DNA of 52,825 bases. It comes from Nanogingivalis sp963517825 (GTDB lineage Bacteria > Patescibacteriota > Saccharimonadia > Saccharimonadales > Saccharimonadaceae). Shown here piece after piece: positions 50,202 to 52,825 of this stretch. Position 1 is the first letter of the stretch. Each line of letters starts with the position of its first letter. The notes under the pieces were generated by a model. That model was not told the origin of the DNA and did no database searches. It saw nothing but the letters and a program-made list of their open reading frames with translations. The DNA lies in NCBI GenBank assembly GCA_963517825.1, contig CAUQGB010000004.1, positions 1-52,825 of the forward strand, in the 5' to 3' direction. A program made the position numbers and the translations under genes.

Positions 50202-52634
50202 TTACCGAGGTTGAATATTTTGATTGCTATTATTTATCGGCTGCGAGGCCTGACTAGCTTGTGCTGGGGGTGCATTATATGTAGCGGAGGTGCTAGTGGA
50301 AGCCCCACTCTGAGCTTGCTGTGAAGCTGAAGTATGATAAGTCACTTCTACTTTTTGACTGGGAGAAGATTGAGATTGAGCCAGTTTTTGCATAGCCATA
50401 AAGTTAGCTTGCTGGTCTGGTGTTAGAGACATTGTTCCATTTGCATTAGCGGTAAGGGCTTGTTCGGCAATCTTACCCATATTCTGTGCTTGCAAAATCT
50501 TGCTTTGATCACCACTATTAAATGCACTTTGCATTGCCTTAAATGCTTTGTTATTATTAACATTTGCACTAGACATATCAGACCAATCAGCCATTTGTTT
50601 AGCACTCGCACCTGAGTATGTTGAAATATCATTTTCGAAATCTTGAACAGATTTAATATTTTTTGAAGATAAATCTTGCATAACAGCTTTTGCTGCAGCA
50701 GGGTTAATCTTCTTAATATCACCACCAGCTCTTGATGCAATTTGAGCGGCAACAGCACGCCTTTGACCTACATCACTGATACTTAAAGCACTGTTTGCAA
50801 TATTACTCATAGCAGTAGCCTGACCAGCAGTATTCAAACCAGAGTTAGTAACTGCCTGAGCAAGAGCTCCATACATCAACCTCTGCTGACCTGGATCTTT
50901 AACTTTCGAAATCTTATCAAGCTCATTATTAACCATCGAAGCATTATTTCCGATACTATATGTCATAGCAGCAACCATTCCTTCGTTTTGGCTCTTTTCA
51001 TAGCCAGCAACTCTAGCACCATATTGCGCTCGCCTTCGATAGTCTGCCGCAGTTTTATTTTTCTTTTTATCTAGCTTTTCAAGGGCATCTTTATCTCTTT
51101 CATATTGACCTTCTTCGAATTTAGCGTTTCTAGCATTTTTACCAATAGCGATGCCGCCAATAGTTCTATCTGCAGCTTTCGCCCTTGAAGCCCTGACAAA
51201 GTTCGAATCTTGCGCTACTGCATTAATGTGGCCACTCATCTTACCTAGAGCACCACGCAAATTTCCACCTGTAAGACCATCAATAACGGATACTATAGTT
51301 TTAATTATCGCAACAAGAGCAAATAGTGACAGGATCGGCAAGACACCATACATAACTTTGAGCATTGGATTATCAGTAATATTGAAAAGCAAGTTAGAAA
51401 CAAATATCGCACCGCCAACCATCAAAGAGCATATTGGATATATTATGAGCATATTCTTCATATATTTCATCCATTTTTTAAAAAAACCTTCTGTATTTGG
51501 TAATAAGCCCATAACAAAGGCTAGAGGTGAAATAATCACTAAAACAACAACAGCTGCCTCTCGAATCATTAAAATCAACAATGTCGTAATAAGTGCCATA
51601 GCTGCAGATATCATAAATAACAGAATAGTTCCTCCACTAACAAGCGCAGCAGTTACACCAGCAGCGACAATAAGCCCAGTATTTATAGCAGTACCAGTTA
51701 GAATAGATTCAACAGGCGACTCAGTACCTTTTGCAGCATTCGAAAATTGCCAACCGTCTTTCACTAGCCAGTTATATATAGTACTCCCTGCGATATTTGA
51801 AATATCGACGGCCATCACAGCAATATACCAAGAAATATTTACTAAAATAGCATAAATGATAATCTTTGGTAGCATTTTCTTGATTCCATAATTCGAAATT
51901 CCCATGCTCGTAACTTGCGAAAAGACAATGATCGCAATCATAATAACAAAGAAAACATTTGCCATATCGCGGAATGACGACCAGTTTTTATAAACCTCTG
52001 CACCCTTTCCGGAATTCGAAAATAGCTGATCGGACTTAATATTCAAGAAATTTTCTTGCATAAAGTTATACATAGCCACAACGATACCAGTAGAGGCACG
52101 AACAAGTGGACATGCAATCCATCCAACCCATTCAATATCGCAAGAATTTTTATTGGCTTCCTTGGTTTGCTTGTCTATCTCTTCAATTGCAGCCTTAGCT
52201 TCATTATTCTTTTTAGTCCAATCACTGTCATTTGTCGCAGGAGAATAATTACATTTTTGTTTAAGCTCGCTAAGCTTCTTCTCATCAACACCCGATGCTT
52301 TGGCCTTCTTATAAACCTCTTCACATTTAATTCTATCGTTATTAGCTGTATTATTTCTTACATCCTGCTGTGTTTTATCTGTTGTAGGCTGTGAAGATCT
52401 ATTAGTTGGGGTTGTAGGAACAACCTGATTGTCTTTTTTTCTTTTTTCTTCTATTTCCCTATTTCTCTTTTCCTCCTCCGCCTTTTTCTTAACTTCATCT
52501 GGTGTAACAAAATTATTGTTAGGATTAGTTAGGTCAATAGCATTCGCAAAATTACTACTAAAAAAAGAAAAAAACACTAAACAAATAGCTATTAAAACTT
52601 TTTTATTTTTCAGCCCAACCCAAAATCTCTTCAT
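50202..52634 (-). CDS. VirB6/TrbL-like type IV secretion membrane protein
   Basis: 810 aa. Signal peptide or first helix (about 14-32), a charged Lys/Glu and Thr/Asn-rich region (40-170), a hydrophobic core with six to eight helices (about 215-465; RDMANVFFVIMIAIIVFSQV, REAAVVVLVIISPLAFVMGLLPN) and a hydrophilic C-terminal half (465-810) ending in an Ala/Ser/Gln-rich tail. The REAAVVVLVIISPLAF-type helix resembles VirB6/TrbL proteins common in Saccharibacteria. It probably forms part of the export channel used toward the host cell. No other secretion genes are in view. Confidence 0.75.
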   Translation of the reverse strand: MKRFWVGLKNKKVLIAICLVFFSFFSSNFANAIDLTNPNNNFVTPDEVKKKAEEEKRNREIEEKRKKDNQVVPTTPTNRSSQPTTDKTQQDVRNNTANNDRIKCEEVYKKAKASGVDEKKLSELKQKCNYSPATNDSDWTKKNNEAKAAIEEIDKQTKEANKNSCDIEWVGWIACPLVRASTGIVVAMYNFMQENFLNIKSDQLFSNSGKGAEVYKNWSSFRDMANVFFVIMIAIIVFSQVTSMGISNYGIKKMLPKIIIYAILVNISWYIAVMAVDISNIAGSTIYNWLVKDGWQFSNAAKGTESPVESILTGTAINTGLIVAAGVTAALVSGGTILLFMISAAMALITTLLILMIREAAVVVLVIISPLAFVMGLLPNTEGFFKKWMKYMKNMLIIYPICSLMVGGAIFVSNLLFNITDNPMLKVMYGVLPILSLFALVAIIKTIVSVIDGLTGGNLRGALGKMSGHINAVAQDSNFVRASRAKAADRTIGGIAIGKNARNAKFEEGQYERDKDALEKLDKKKNKTAADYRRRAQYGARVAGYEKSQNEGMVAAMTYSIGNNASMVNNELDKISKVKDPGQQRLMYGALAQAVTNSGLNTAGQATAMSNIANSALSISDVGQRRAVAAQIASRAGGDIKKINPAAAKAVMQDLSSKNIKSVQDFENDISTYSGASAKQMADWSDMSSANVNNNKAFKAMQSAFNSGDQSKILQAQNMGKIAEQALTANANGTMSLTPDQQANFMAMQKLAQSQSSPSQKVEVTYHTSASQQAQSGASTSTSATYNAPPAQASQASQPINNSNQNIQPR

Positions 52635-52643
52635 AATGCTTAT

Positions 52644-52672
52644 ATTTAATCACAAAAAACCAAAAAAATCAA
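52644..52672 (-). promoter_or_regulatory. Promoter of VirB6-like gene
   Basis: Minus-strand TTGATT (52672-52667), 17-bp spacer, TGATTAAAT with TTAAAT at 52649-52644. Confidence 0.68.
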
Positions 52673-52696
52673 TACGGTTGTGCTTTAAAAAATTTA

Positions 52697-52727
52697 AAAA
52701 TAGCCCGCGGAATTCACGAGCTATTTT
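52697..52727 (-). terminator. Terminator of Cys/Gly-rich gene
   Basis: 13-bp stem (AAAATAGCTCGTG with CGCGGGCTATTTT, two wobbles), AATTC loop, then a T-rich tail on the minus strand. Confidence 0.82.
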
Positions 52728-52762
52728 CGAAAAAGTTTTTTGGGGAGCCAGCCTTAGCGGAT

Positions 52763-52825
52763 TTACCAGCCACCGCAACAGCAGCCACCAGCACCACCAC
52801 AAGAGAATCCGCCACAGCCGCCAGA
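52763..52825 (-). CDS. C-terminal end of a Cys/Gly-rich protein (partial)
   Basis: Only the last 20 codons and the TAA lie in the window; the gene continues past the right edge. The end reads SGGCGGFSCGG then AGGCCCGGW. Gly-rich ends with a final Trp are seen in DUF2207-type membrane proteins (GGGFSGGG...SW); here Cys replaces many Ser. The reading frame is supported by its stop and the terminator just downstream. Confidence 0.7.
   Translation of the reverse strand, partial: SGGCGGFSCGGAGGCCCGGW

Noticed and set aside
1..52825. Recoded UGA (glycine) as in Gracilibacteria/SR1
   Set aside because: Many genes here end in TGA at the expected length, and an intact prfB is present.
1..52825. CRISPR array, insertion sequence or prophage
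   Set aside because: No regularly spaced repeats, transposase, integrase or terminal inverted repeats were seen.

Overview
The window is AT-rich (about 35% GC by eye) and densely coded, with short intergenic gaps. Gene content and protein style suggest a reduced-genome Patescibacteria/CPR member, most likely Candidatus Saccharibacteria (TM7). The signs are a compact division and cell-wall cluster, a VirB6/TrbL-like type IV secretion membrane protein, an FtsEX-CHAP hydrolase module, cytoplasmic two-component proteins, surface proteins with APNTG sorting motifs, and no biosynthetic operons. UGA is a stop codon here and a UGA-reading release factor (RF2) is encoded, so the recoded UGA-Gly lineages (Gracilibacteria, SR1/Absconditabacteria) are excluded. 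The taxonomic call is inference, not a marker-gene placement.

Layout. 1-4.7 kb (+): a GNAT-like protein, a PAS histidine kinase and a receiver protein that both carry long disordered tails, and an RsuA-family pseudouridine synthase. 4.8-8.8 kb: an unknown gene (-), a MATE-like transporter, der and pth. 9.0-14.4 kb (+): a self-contained permease/ATPase/permease ABC exporter with its own OmpR-type regulator and membrane kinase; three 11-bp-spaced repeats lie in the promoter. 14.5-17.9 kb (+): smpB, xth, a degenerate NnrD-like protein and a DUF3048 protein. 18-26.5 kb (-): a division/murein cluster read rsmH, a 21-codon ORF, ftsL, PBP, mraY, ftsW, murG, ftsQ. 26.5-31.5 kb (-): an accessory region with a structured 480-bp spacer, a frameshifted surface-type protein, a PIF1-like helicase paired with a possible DUF4868 (KwaB-like) protein, and a decayed copy of part of the surface gene. 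31.6-33.1 kb (+): a Trm11-like RNA methyltransferase and rpmA. 33.1-45.3 kb (-): a response regulator with a C-terminal-processing protease; a CHAP/coiled-coil hydrolase with ftsX and ftsE; CYTH protein, SpoU methylase and glycyl-tRNA synthetase; an APNTG surface adhesin; recO with a two-component pair; tRNA-Phe. 45.5-52.8 kb: a PRTase-fold protein, prfB, mscL, murD, the VirB6-like protein and the end of a Cys/Gly-rich protein.

Two genome-wide signals stand out. Promoters are strikingly uniform: TTGAnn, 17-bp spacer, TGnTATAAT. In more than a dozen genes the -10 box ends 5-9 bases before the start codon, so those mRNAs should be leaderless. The palindrome TTCGAA (usually TTTCGAAA) is about ten times more frequent than composition predicts and occurs in all reading frames and in terminator loops, which suggests a DNA-level signal.

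The most interesting single locus is the adhesin promoter near 42.6 kb. A 20-base homopolymer sits exactly between the -35 and extended -10 boxes, which is the architecture of a slipped-strand phase-variation switch.
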